A stretch of 64,000 nt of DNA, taken from assembly GCA_963693365.1 (NCBI GenBank), contig CAVNZM010000002.1, positions 868,001 to 932,000 of the forward strand. The letters are read 5' to 3'. Of this stretch, positions 33,881-63,010 are shown piece by piece. Source of the stretch: Amoebidium appalachense (Eukaryota > Ichthyosporea). Below the pieces are notes generated by a model. The model did not search any database, was not told the DNA's origin, and saw nothing but the letters and a program-made list of their open reading frames with translations. Made by a program: the position numbers and the translations under genes. Numbering within the stretch: position 1 is the first letter of the stretch; each line of letters begins with the position of its first letter.

Positions 33881-34995
33881 TGCATGCACGAAAAAAAAAA
33901 AAAGAAAGAAAGAAAAAGAAAAAAAGAAAGAAAAGAAAAGAAAAGAAAAGAAAAGAAAAGAAAGAAAAGAAAAGTGAAGGGATGGGGGGGGAAAGGAACA
34001 AAAAATGGCACTTTGCCCTATACCCCAACCACACACGTATTATCTACCACTCTAAGCTTGTTGCGCCCTGCAGTGCAATGCATGTGGGAGACTGCAATTG
34101 CATGCCTGCTGACCGATGTGGGATGGGGAACCTACAGAAACACGTGCGCTGAAGAATTCTTGTATTCTTGTCAGACCTCGGGTGCCACAAGAGCCGACAA
34201 ATGGAACCATAGCCGTTCGGCAATAATGCCGGTGGTGTATATTTACATTTGCGCAGTATGTTTTTGTCGTATTTGTTTTGAATCGGCACAATTTATGTTG
34301 TGTGGCGATACGGTTGTCGACATTACACAGGATAATTATACCTTTAATCCGATTATATTACGTTCCTTTCAAAATTGGTTTTCGAAGTCATAATTCCACG
34401 TTTAGTGCTTAGTGTGCATGATACAAATGCGATGTCGCTGTAATAACAAGCAAATATTTTTATATATGTTAGGTTGTGGATGGAGTTTACCGAGCTAGAA
34501 ATTCATATATCGCTGTGCCCATGTAATTTCTGTGTACTGTGTGCACACGGTTACCGTGCATTTCCTCCACATGTATATAAAAGTTTCCAATGATGGCATG
34601 CTACATACGGTGGACACGTCTTATCCGGCGGCCCACAAAATCCTGACTGTGATCAATATCACCTGGCACACACAGTCAAAGGTATTTGCCGCATTGAATC
34701 CACTATCATAGCACTCTGGTGAACGTTAGCGCAATGCACACGACAGGTAGGGGGGACGCTCGAAACATATCAGTACTCGCATGGCATACGGCAACACCAC
34801 AAACTCTATGCAAATTATGTTTGAATTACGTGGGCCGCTGCACAAAAGGATCCACGTATACATGCATATATGTACATATATGCACGTCTTAAAGCTTTAA
34901 TTTCAGAACGTGAAGCCTTGAAGGGAAGGAGGGACTCGGAAATCCGAAAGGCGGGGTGTGTGCGTGTCACGGTATGCGTGCGTGTGTCACCGGGT

Positions 34996-35031
<36 letters not shown>

Positions 35032-35676
35032 TATTTAGTAGAAATATTAATTCCACTAATTCAGATTTCAGATCTCTAAAATTCCGATTTTACCATTTTC
35101 TGGATTTAGGATTTTTAATTTGCCACTTACTTATTAAACATGTACACAATCACAAGATAATCACGCAATATAACAAATGGAAAAAGATACCACACAACAC
35201 TAGACCCGATGAAAGCATACACCTTGAAAAACTAAGCCTTATGTCTCGTTTTATATATACTGACCGCCTCAACCATATTGCCAAATATGGCACTCGCAAG
35301 TGTATAACACCTAAATACATATTACCTTCCTGTAGAACTGGTCTTTCTCTAGCTGATGGTATTATTGATCAATTACCACGCTTTTACTGTACACGTGCTA
35401 TACAGTGGAGATCTAATAAGTATAAGGTGGCATCATTTGCATGCCCAAACAACACACACACACACCAGTTTAACCGGTCATGTATCGCCAAATGTAGTTT
35501 GATAGACCACATAATACCGCAACACACACACGTCACATTCACAACAGACACCCAGAAAGATAGCCTACCTGTAAATTACAACATCCTTGATTTTATACTA
35601 AACACGCGTAACTACGACCTGTTTATTAGATGTATTGATTGGCTTGAGAAACACATCACTACAAAATTATAGCGCA

Positions 35677-35743
<67 letters not shown>

Positions 35744-35775
35744 CCAGCTGATACCGAGTGTCCCGAGGGGAGCCC

Positions 35776-35778
<3 letters not shown>

Positions 35779-35839
<61 letters not shown>
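35779..35839. repeat. Poly-A tract of about 60 bases
   Basis: An uninterrupted A run of about 60 bases, preceded by GGGGAGCCCCTTT and followed by GGGGAACCCC. It is the longest A run in the window. Confidence 0.95.
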
Positions 35840-35840
<1 letters not shown>

Positions 35841-36097
35841 GGGGAACCCCAACTAATTGATTTCTCCTTGTAGTCTTTATGGTGTCTCGTAGAGAAAGTA
35901 AACCCTGATATATAGTCACCACCCGACATCTATGTACGTGATCATGATATACCGCTGAGGGGATATTCCGAGCAAAACCCCCCCCCCATACCTGAGACTG
36001 GTTCTCTTTGCCTCGAGTAAACAGCGTAAACCCCATCTTATATCCTGACGGAAGCTTGGAAAGAAAGTAGAGTAGAGGGACAAGTAGAAGGAGAAAA

Positions 36098-36129
<32 letters not shown>

Positions 36130-36480
36130 AGCCTAAATATCTCGCGATATATAAGGTACAGATCGCAAATGGCGCAATCGCAACGGTACCTTCAAAAGTT
36201 GTGACCATCAATTCCAATATTCTAATTTTTTGCATAAAAACAAGAGCATCCAATCGGCACTTTCTAATTGCACTTACATTTCTTGTTGTCACAGCAGTGT
36301 TTTGTCTGCACCCTTCTCCACGACTCCACGTGCTTCAACGCCTATAAAAAGCTTCTCATTCGGTCCACTTCTTATTATAACTTTTTTTTTTTCTCTTCAT
36401 ATTATAGAAATTTGTGTGTTCACCAACGACTGGGTAAGTGTTAACTGCACCAAATTGCGAAGTGCTTTGCGTGTTCACAG

Positions 36481-37465
36481 CGCACCTGTGCTTCGCGTTC
36501 CCTTCACGCTTAGTTTTCCAAAGCTTAACCTTGCCGCTGTCATCTGGCTTTGTATCGGACAAAGTACTGCAGAATCTTACCGCATCGTGCCAGCTTACAG
36601 GTTTAGAAACGAGAAACGTTGATGCTGTTGGTGTGGCTGTGGTGATGACTGACTTTTTCCCTCCCACCCATGGAGGATTTATGTTGTTCGGTTCATCTCT
36701 GAGCAGTCCTACTTCTTGTGTTTTTCATGTAACTGTGGAAAAACTCCATACACTAACCACCTGTGCTTCTGCAGGTTATCAATTGGTGCGGTGCCTGCCC
36801 TGAGCCTGGTGAAGTTCCACATGTTGCACTTCAGCGAGCATACGAATAAATCTGACATTGTCTCAAATACAAGACCCGTGGTTCTGTTTACTTGGACTTT
36901 GCCCACTTTGCCATGGCACTTATGGGTGTGTGCCTGTTTGCTTCTTGCATCTCACCGGCACCCGTTCTTGCTGCCGCCAAGCTTTGGACGCCTTCCCGAT
37001 TATGGCTGTTAAAGCTCAACCAATCCATTGCCCTACACGTCTACACCGCACAAAATCCACCCCCCCTCCCCCTCTCTTCCCCTGACTTGTTCCCCCGATA
37101 TGCTCATCTTCCCATCTTTTTACCACAAGGCTTGAGTCTACTGTCGATTTGCTGCGCAACTTGTTTGATTACTTCCATGTCGGAAGTATACCTTCGTATC
37201 CACGTAATGGCTACTCGTTGCGTTCGAAAGAGCGAGACAAACAGTTGATACGGAGTGGGCTCTGCACGTGCCCGATATGAAATTTTATTTTCGAGTATTT
37301 TGTCCTCTTCTCCTAGGACATGTCACTTGCAATCAAAGAGAGCATACAGTACACCTTGAAGGTAGTTTGGCGGCCTTCCCTCGAGATCTTGCGGAGCTTG
37401 TGCCGGCTTTGAAATACTGCAATATATTGCAGCTGAACAGAAAGTTCAAGGGTGCACGTGAATGA
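36481..37465 (+). CDS. Unrecognised spliced gene, 3' exons
   Basis: Three exons agree in phase and end at TGA: 36775-36927, 37130-37185, 37317-37465. The predicted protein includes SIGAVPALSLVKFHMLHF, LESTVDLLRNLFDYFHVG and EGSLAAFPRDLAELVPALKY, then LNRKFKGARE before the stop. An upstream open segment from an acceptor at 36481 (CAG before CGCACC) reads LVFQSLTLPLSSGFVSDKVL and NVDAVGVAVVMTDFFPP. It is likely coding in the same gene, but its donor is not settled. I do not recognise the protein. These introns lack the long C/G homopolymers seen elsewhere, apart from short C runs near 37060. The donor at 36928 and acceptor at 37129 (AAG) are weak, so exon edges may move. Confidence 0.4.
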
Positions 37466-38988
37466 GCGTCCTGGGTGCTAAGCACAAGTATCATAGTAGA
37501 GAGTACTATGTAAATGGTCAGTTTCTTATAATTTTTTCGCTGTGCTAGTACCAGCTGCAGTCGACGAGTCGTCAGCCTGTGCCAGGTGAGGGTCCATGAT
37601 CGGCAGCTACTGCATGCTGAGAACTTGGCGCGTGGCCCAACGGGAGGGAGCTGGGGGGCTTGTTCAAGTGTCACAGGTTCTTTCTGCTGTGGTCATACAA
37701 TGGCCAGTGGTGCTGTGGCACTGCTGTCGCTGTTAGCCAGGTGGCAGCCGGGCCCGCGGATTCTGCGGCCCGCGGGCCCAGTACACTTTTCCCTGGGCCA
37801 GGTGGGCACGGTTCAGGTTTTCATTTAGGAATGTAAAAAGAAGGTATTTCGGATGTTTGATTGGATACAAAATACAGGCCAATCAAACATACGACGTCAC
37901 ATATCGCCTAAACTTTTAAATAATTATTTTGAGCGAACCGTTAACGTTACCAAACTTTGTCACCCAAAACTTAGCCTTCCGAACGGTCCACACAAATTTT
38001 TTTTTTTTTTTTTTTGCCCGCACAAATATCACATTTATTTCTAAAGTCACCTATATGTTAGATTATAGATAAGAAAGGATCGACAGTCCAGAAACACGTC
38101 CAACGGAAAAAATAAGCATACAATGATTTATAGATATTTAAAATTATTATAAGATAACTTACAGCCTGACATCCCATGTATCTGTTAAAGTTTCTTGGCT
38201 TCTTGAAACGCGGCTGTCGGAAAAAATGGCTCAATAACAGAAGTGAACCATGGTTCTGGGGGAGTAACGCTGGACCTCTGGGGTGACCAATGGGATACCG
38301 ATGTTTTGTCAAATGTTTTTTTCTCCTCATACTTCGTTTTTTTGTGGGCATTGACATTGGCTTTCGAAATTTCAAATCTCCATAGAGATCACCGCTTTTG
38401 AAAGTACTTTGAACTCTTTCCACACATTTTCAGTGCCCAACTCTCTCTATAAATAAAAAAGCTAGTTTCTAATATCACCTAAATGTTAGATTCTGTAAGA
38501 TTAAAACCTTTTTAGAGCCTCCTAAGCGTTTCTGGACCAATAATTCTGAAATATCAAATTAGAATGAAACAATTCCAAATGTATTTCCAGATACCCACTC
38601 ATATAGTCTAGCAGGCAAATTGTTGAGCCATGGCTCATCTGGTCATCCAAGTTCATGTTTTCACCGGCCGAACACTCCGCCGAACTTACTACATGTTTCT
38701 CTTTGAGAGTGAATGGTTTGAAAACCAACAAGCATAGTCATTAGACGTGTATATATCATATCCATACATCAGAATCCAATATTCAATGTAGTTTGTATGC
38801 TTTGAACACTTTTGGTTCCATTTTTCAATCGTTCAGGCGAACTCTTTAGCTGTAATTTGGGATTGTTTTGACCAAAGCACCTGAAACACTGAAGTTTATG
38901 ACAACCACACAAACAGCCAGTGTATAGAGCAAGTTCAGTTAAACGACAATTTTGTTTTGTCTCATTCAGTCTTTTTTTCCTTCCTCAG
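37466..38988. other. Intergenic, AT-rich
   Basis: Unique AT-rich sequence with a T17 run at about 38000. Two segments near 38046 and 38474 share TCACCTAWATGTTAGATT. No convincing exon was seen. It ends in a strong polypyrimidine tract and CAG at 38988, which suggests a 5' UTR intron for the next gene. Confidence 0.5.
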
Positions 38989-39001
38989 AACGAGTAAGAT
39001 T

Positions 39002-39817
39002 ATGCCACCGTTGCACAACATGACAATGGAATTACCCATGAGCTCCATCGGTGCTGGTGGTGTGGTGATGCACAGCCCAGCAGACGTGCGAACATGGCTT
39101 CAATCGCACATCCCCTTTCCACAAGAAGACTGCAATGACCAACACGTAGACCGCCTTGCACAGTGGCTATTTGACCATCGCTACGTCACGACAAAGGCCT
39201 TAGATGGTCTGGAACATTACTTGAACACACCCTGGCAAATGCTCCCCCTTCTCATGGATTTACGACTGGAACAAGAACGTGTACAGAGATTGACAGAGGA
39301 GAACGCGCAACTCAAAAGGAAATTCGACGAACTATCTGAAGGGGCGGCAGTTGTAGCCTCGAAACTCAGAGAGTTGGGCGAAAAAGAAGGGTTTAACACT
39401 GAGATCGTTCTGAATTTACGCAAGGCACTTAGTTGTGACACCCTCCCCGCAAACATCTCTCTACAGGCACCCACACCACCCCTTTCACCCAAGCAGTCCA
39501 ACGTGCAATCCCTAGAGGAAACAAAGGAAACAAATATTACACCTGCTCCCAAGGATACAGTTAACCCTGTAGATGTTCCAGAAGCAGCAGCCAAAATTGG
39601 TGTGCCTTTGCCGATTATTGCACGAGATGAACCTCGGGAGGCAGCGGCCACGGCACAAGACAAAAAACCTGCACCAAACTCGGGGGTAGGTCTGGGCGCA
39701 ACACTCACTTCAAGTGGCCAGACAGATAAGACACAGACGAAGAAGAGGGGAACTTGGGGTATGTGGGTGGCTGGAAAACTGGGTGCGGCGGTCGGCAAGC
39801 AGAGGGCAAATAAGTGA
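39002..39817 (+). CDS. SAM-like/coiled-coil protein, single coding exon, 271 aa
   Basis: Open from ATG 39002 to TGA 39817 without introns, unlike its neighbours. Residues about 24-74 (VRTWLQSHIPFP, RLAQWLFDHRYVTTKALDGL) have the helical spacing and Trp/Leu pattern of a SAM-type domain. A coiled-coil segment follows (LRLEQERVQRLTEENAQLKR). A Pro/Thr/Ala-rich low-complexity middle follows, and then a basic C-terminus (KKRGTWGMWVAGKLGAAVGK). A strong acceptor (T/C-rich tract, CAG at 38986-38988) lies 13 bp before the ATG, and the frame is open back to it, so an upstream exon could add residues. Family unknown. A retroposed gene is one explanation for the missing introns. Confidence 0.65.
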   Translation: MPPLHNMTMELPMSSIGAGGVVMHSPADVRTWLQSHIPFPQEDCNDQHVDRLAQWLFDHRYVTTKALDGLEHYLNTPWQMLPLLMDLRLEQERVQRLTEENAQLKRKFDELSEGAAVVASKLRELGEKEGFNTEIVLNLRKALSCDTLPANISLQAPTPPLSPKQSNVQSLEETKETNITPAPKDTVNPVDVPEAAAKIGVPLPIIARDEPREAAATAQDKKPAPNSGVGLGATLTSSGQTDKTQTKKRGTWGMWVAGKLGAAVGKQRANK

Positions 39818-40454
39818 GACGGCCTATAGGGCCGGGGCACCAAGATGGAACGCGCGGAAAGGGATATGTGAATGACAGGGACCGGGGGGGTTATGATGGC
39901 GATATAAAACATCAGGATGGATGTAGGTAGGCTGGGGGGTGTATTCTGACAATTCAGCGGATACCTATGGAGGATTGACTGCCACCGCCCGCTTCGAGAC
40001 GCGTGATGGTGTGTCTTCCAAACTCAGGCACTGTGCAGCTTTTCTTTCTGTGGTCCCAATAGTTATTGACAAGCGCGCTTAGTTATAGTTATTTAGCTGG
40101 CTGTCTTGCGCAGGCTGGACAATCTTCTTCTTGTTTATCGTCTGATCTGGTCCAGGGCTGCTGTTATTTACATGCATTAGGGATATGATCTCCTTTGTGC
40201 GTCTGTGAATGCGCTCGTGTTCGCGTGTTTGTACTTGCACACGTGTTTGTGTCTGGCTCTGCAAGTGTGGGTGCGTGTGTGGGTGGGTTTGGGTATGGGT
40301 GTGTGCACGTGCGCTTGTGAAGCTGTTCTCTTGGATGGTCATGTGGCATGTGGCACACTGTGTATGCGCAAAATCATCGTGTCGGTTACAGAGGAATATA
40401 AGGGCCGTGGTGGTGCTTGTATGGGTGTGTGCTGTGGGGCTCCCGGGAGGAGGA

Positions 40455-40495
<41 letters not shown>

Positions 40496-41123
40496 CTCTG
40501 TCGGCAATATTGTGTGCACGTATACTGTAATGGGCAAATAATTGGTGTGTTATATTCCCGACTGATATCAGCATTATGCACATTATGCCAGGGTATATCT
40601 TCCGATTGGCCGAACACAATATGACATTACTTTGTAGCCACGGACAGACGTGACACTCCCTAGCAGTATGTGCACCTGTGGTTTGCTACAAACATGTGCG
40701 CATATATGCGCCTAATTAATTAATACTCGGTATGTTACTCTTAAATATCCATTATAACTCGCAATGATAGTTAATAAATACAGAGTTTTTCACATCCAGC
40801 ACTATCCTGTGTCATTGGTGTGCACGTGAGCTTCATGACAGAGGGCCGTTTGGCAGCACGATCGCGAGGTGCACGTGTCAGATTCGAGCCCACACATGCA
40901 TGGTCATGTGCACACGTGGCACACGCAACTCAACGCACATCACGACAGCACGCACACAAAGAGCGGGCATGCATGCAGTGGCATTCCCCCCTCCCCCCCC
41001 CCCCCCCCAAAAAAAAAAAAAAAAAAAAAAAAGCAAACCGATTCATGATAACATATATATAATGATAACCTTGTCCCCCCCCCCCCCCCCCCCCCCCCCT
41101 CCCCCCCCCCCCCTCTCTCCCCC

Positions 41124-41154
<31 letters not shown>

Positions 41155-42740
41155 AAAAAAAAAAAAAGGAAAGCGAAGATAACCCGGTTGACACACACAT
41201 ACACCGTGGTACACACACACATGCGGGCGCGCACACATATAAAAACATGTGTTGTCACGTGTACACACGATTGCACATTCAGCTCGCACACCTATCACTC
41301 TATGAAGCAACACGGGTATATGTGAAGGGGGAAAGGTGTAACTAAGGGTCTCTTTTGTCTCTAATACTGCTTTCCAATTGCAAGATCCCGAAATATTAAA
41401 CGTCAGTGTGTACACATAGGTCAACCTTTCTTTACTCTTCAATGGCATTATCTATTTTGGGCGAGATATTATAATTAATTGACGAATCCTGAGTGTCCAT
41501 ATCGTTATAGTTCACATGATCAATATGGAGGGCATATATTATGTGCATTTTATTCAAACTCAGCTGATTCAGGCCTTATATGGAAGTCATCCACATGTGC
41601 ACGTGAATGTGGTCTTTATTCAGCTACATTTTTTTGTATAATACGTCATTTCCTCTCGGAAACTCTGCAATGGATTATATCTCAAACTCATATCTCTGAA
41701 ATTATATATTCTCTACATGGGTATATATACATATCATCCGATATTCGTCCTACAGGAGCAAATACGGTTATAATACACACACACATCACCACTACATACA
41801 AAATGCATTCCTATTCATACGTGCAGTCTCCTGCTATAGCTCATGCAATACATTCATGTGTTCACTTTAAATGCTTATCTCCACAAATATGCGCCATAAA
41901 TGGTCCTACGTACATGCCACCGAATCCCTTCACCACTACAGCAACTACACGTGTCTATATGGGTATAACACCCATATTCATTCGAGACTCAATATTCTCC
42001 CGATGCTAACCATTTGCATACCACGCAGTAAACTACACGAAGCAGAAGCAAGAAAAAATCAAGAACCGGCATGTGCACTCATGCGAAACAAATATCCATA
42101 TGCCAATTTGCACTAATATGGTATGTCTGTACACGAACATTCCTCAGGCTATCAATAATCACAGCTATACGGAGTTGCTACTAGGCTACAAAGGTGCATT
42201 CGGGCTGAAAATTGTGCTTTCAAAATTGCTGGAGTGTTGGAGGAGGAATAGGAAATGTGCCTCAGTGTACCCTCACAATATCTACTAGATATCATGCATA
42301 TGTACTGCCCCATAGCTCTATGTGCAGGTCATTAGACTAAAGTGTTAGTAACTCTTTCCGCGTTACCCACACTACACATTTATGTTCCTATGTTACGCGT
42401 CCCGCTTTTTTCGTTTGTACCCAACATAGCTATATTGCACCACGGAGCACCACTCACTCGATTACCCTCGTCTATGTTTAACTTGCTGTTTTATGCTGAC
42501 ACAATTTCTGACTGATTGTGGTATTTATGAATCAGCATTACACTTGCGCACATTCTGTCCCCGGTTGATAAAGAGGTGGAACCAAGAGAAAGAAACGGAG
42601 ATGGATTGTCATGGGTGTGGCCCATCAAGGGGTGGATTGTGTATGTGTGTGTGGGAGCGCGGGGGTGGGGGGGGGGGGGGGGGGGGGGGGGGGGCGGTGG
42701 GGGAGGGAGGAGGGGGGGGGGGGGGGGGAGGGGGGGGGTC
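39818..42740. other. Intergenic between convergent genes
   Basis: Contains G-run 40460-40495, C/A run pairs at about 41010 and 41075-41167, and AT-rich unique sequence (41340-42490) with overlapping open frames in more than one phase and no recognisable domain. A possible AATAAA lies near 40772. The right end is the 3' flank of the CLC gene, with G-rich runs at 42660-42738. Confidence 0.45.
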
Positions 42741-59969
<17,229 letters not shown>

Positions 59970-61930
59970 CTGCAATACCCATTGTCAAAAGAACACTCAG
60001 GCTATTGCCTTTCCTCAGGCATTCTCATCAAACCATGATGTTGTTAAAGTTAAAAAGACAATCCCATGCAGGCCAGGTTTATGGTTGGGAGATCTTGCGT
60101 GTTACCTTCCAGAAGGAAAGTTGCTGAAATTTTCTCCAGATACCTTTTTCTGCTTTTTCTCTGCCGAATTGACGCGCTTGCAACTATATGCATTCGCCAC
60201 TGGTTGGGTTCGGTGGTTGGTGCAACGTGGGTGTGAACGTGTGTGTCTGGGTAGGGAAGGGGCCGGGGGGGAAAGTGGGGGGAGGGAGGCAGGGGGCTGG
60301 GGGGGGGGAGAGGGGGGGGGGGGGGGGGGGGCACACATCATGTAAATAAGAAAAAGAGAGAAGGCGTGTGACTACCTTGCCATTGTGCTCACAGAGGAGA
60401 TGCACCCACACCCAACACTTCGATGTCCATCGGCACACAGCGGTGGATAGAGAAAGCGTGCAGCTCATAACAGACTCGTAACAGATCAGGATCTATTTGA
60501 ATCATCCCAAGTGGCAATTTGTGCGTGTTTGGGGATCAAGCGGAAGAGCGGGCGTTTCATCAATGGTGTCTATAAATGGTGTAGAAGTCAGCGATGAAAC
60601 AACCCTTTAGGATCCGCGTTTCAAGATTAAACGTCGACTTCTTAACCTCTAAGTGCAGAGCTGTGCTATGCAAGCTAACTTCTAGGTGATCTAACCAAGT
60701 TCCATTGATTAACTTGCAAAACAGCGGGAGCCGTAGTACATTCACTTCATGGTGTTCGTCGCACTGTCAAAAAGGTAGCCTGCCAACACAGCTCCCTCCC
60801 TGTCTGAAAACATATCCCGCTACCCTCGGCACAAAACATCACATATGCAAAACAAAGCTTCACAAACAAACAAGGAAACCCACGGCACAGCTCAAACTGT
60901 GCCGGTCTGAGACTCAGAGTCAGGGGTGTGGCGACTTGAATTCAAGTCGCGACTTGAAGCCACCAAGCTCCTGACTTGAACCAAGTCAAGTCAAGCCATG
61001 AGGCCGGACATAGGAGTGACTTGATAAAGGAAGGGGGGCTTAGGGCGGGGAAGCATAGGAGGGTGGGTGAAAAGGGGGGGCGCAATGCCCGCCCGTGGCC
61101 CAGCTGGCTGGAGGAGCTACTATAAATAGTTCCCCTCCAAGTTGCGACCTGTAAGTCAAGTTAAGTCATCAATTTCAGCTAACAATTATAATTATTAGTC
61201 AAGTCAAGTCGCTGAGGCTCTGCCACACCCCTGCTCAGGGATTACGTAATGCTTACGTGTTGCTTGGATACCGTTCGTGAACTCTTGGCAGCTGGGGAGC
61301 TCCAGGGAAGGGGCAATGCAAGTGTGTGTGTACTAAGAGGATGAAAGTGTGTGTGTATAGACTGTACGTACATTGCACATGTGCGTGTGTCTGTGTATAC
61401 GTGTGCGTGTGTGTCGCTGTGACATAATGTGTGCGCTTACACGTGTAGTTGGTCGTGTGTGTCTGTGTGTTTTTGTGGGGGGGGGAAGGGCAGCAGACAT
61501 AAACCACAACCTCCGCACAATCATGTTGAGTAAAGTTGTTTTATTATTTATTAGTCTTTGGCTGCAGTCTGATACTCTACTGCACCATACACAGTATTCA
61601 GGTCATACTATCGTGTGTTAAGGGTCAAGGTAAACCATACGAAAGTGATGGTATAAAATACATTAATTTATACACAAGCATTCATAAAAGTACATACATA
61701 GAAACGGAAGGATTTTGTTAGGTCATTTTGATGGCCAAATGACATGTTAGACCTGGCTTTAGGTTTAGAAATTGCCCTTATAAACTACCAGACCCGCACC
61801 TCTCATAAAGTCGGAACCCAAAGCCAAACAAATCCCTCATAAACCCGGAATATAAAGTCAAGTATATATACGGTAACCCTCATTCACGTTCCATAATCGA
61901 TATTCAAATGGTCATACAATACAAATACAC
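59970..61930. other. Intergenic / 5' region of CLC and 3' flank of the MBL gene
   Basis: Upstream of the first identified CLC exon and downstream of the MBL gene stop. The missing CLC start exon should be at or beyond 59970. The only small ORF of interest (60389-60505, minus, MIQIDPDLLRVCYELHAF...) offers no donor in the needed phase. The region holds the hAT-like element at 60921-61233, a GT-rich stretch at 61320-61480 and AT-rich unique sequence at 61500-61930. Confidence 0.45.
60921..61233. mobile_element. hAT-like miniature inverted-repeat element (about 313 bp)
   Basis: Begins CAGGGGTGTGGC and ends GCCACACCCCTG, a perfect 12-bp terminal inverted repeat of the CAGGGGTGT type common in hAT-superfamily elements. 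Subterminal AAGTC/GACTT motifs are repeated many times on both sides. Flanking 8-mers (CTCAGAGT and CTCAGGGA) agree at only the first five bases, so the target duplication is imperfect. There is no coding capacity. Confidence 0.7.
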
Positions 61931-62489
61931 CTAAGCCCTTGGGTAGTCCTGGACAAATGGGCTGTATTTGCGTTCCTCCCCAATGGTGGTAGGTGACCCG
62001 TGCCCGGGGAATACCCTTACGTCATCCGGTAGCTTCATCAGTTTCTGCAGGGTGGTGGGTGGGGTGGGGGTGGGGGGTGGGGGGGGGGGGGGGGGGGGGG
62101 GGGGGGTTGAATGCGGAACACGGTACGAAGTACGCATACACGAAGGGCACATGCAAAGGCAAACATTCAAGTATGCAACATCAGCCATGCGCACAGTATG
62201 CGTCATAAGCAGAGCCCATCCTCAGGGAGGGCCCAAGTCATCAATTGCGTCTGAGTTTCGACCCCTTAGCCCGCGTATATACGACTCCAACTCAGACAGC
62301 AGCATCAACTGAACTTGAGAGGGTCAACCCGTCTTGATCAAAGACGAGCAGGGTTGCTTATGCAAGCAAGGTGAGCAAAACGGTGAATATGTGTGTGCAA
62401 ATTAACGCAGTGCAGCGGAAAATGCGGATGTGCTTACAGATGCACGACACAGAGCAACCATGCCCGGTTGCATGGAAGTAAAGCGGTCT

Positions 62490-62526
<37 letters not shown>

Positions 62527-62959
62527 GATTAGGACTCCAAAACGGCGGACTATGGCACAGCAAAGAGCACTATGATATTCAACAAAAAGACCTGCAAACC
62601 ATACACCACAAACTCCACCAAGGTAAACATACACGCAAGGGAAGGTACACAGTATGAAGGGGTGGTTGAGTCTGAATGAGTGAGTGAGGTCGAGCGTGTC
62701 GAGTTCCATTGGTTTGTGTGTGCGCGGGTGACACGGCTGTGTGCAACACTGTGCGTGTGCTTGTGTGTGTGTGGGTGGGGGGTAGAATGTGTTAAAGAGT
62801 ACGATGCAAACATTTCAGATGGCTAACACAATGCTGAGTGCAAAGCACACAAGAAGAATATGCAAAATATGCAGAGCCCACATGCTCGGGAGTAGGCCAA
62901 GTCATCCACTGTATTCGAGTTGTGTGTGTGTGTGTGTGTGTATGTGTGTATGTGGGGAA

Positions 62960-63010
<51 letters not shown>

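Larger units (their letters stand above)
32938..36480. other. AT-richer region with unassigned ORF and poly-A tract
   Basis: After microsatellites and a repeat copy (to 33990), the sequence becomes more AT-rich and largely unique. An open frame on + runs to a stop at 35672. Its last 180 codons are varied in composition (for example ILPSCRTGLSLADGIIDQLP and NRSCIAKCSLIDHIIP) but match no family I know. It is followed by (CA)n (35682-35741), a GC-rich segment and about 60 A (35779-35839). This could be the 3' end of a retroposed sequence. I could not find a target duplication. Confidence 0.35.

Noticed and set aside
36356-36667. Antisense frame resembling a C-type lectin fragment (SWHDAVRFC)
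   Set aside because: The resemblance stops after about ten residues, and the + strand exons here agree in phase with downstream exons.
39217-39912. 231-codon open frame antisense to the SAM-like/coiled-coil gene
   Set aside because: It is the shadow of the + strand frame. The + strand product has domain-like regions, and the antisense product does not.
41479-42116. 177-codon and overlapping 81-codon open frames in AT-rich sequence
   Set aside because: Two different frames look equally plausible, neither has recognisable motifs, and no splice or start context favours one.
60389-60505. 38-codon minus-strand ORF (MIQIDPDLLRVCYELHAF...) as the missing CLC start exon
   Set aside because: The next CLC exon (59969) needs a phase-2 donor, and no GT in this ORF provides that phase.
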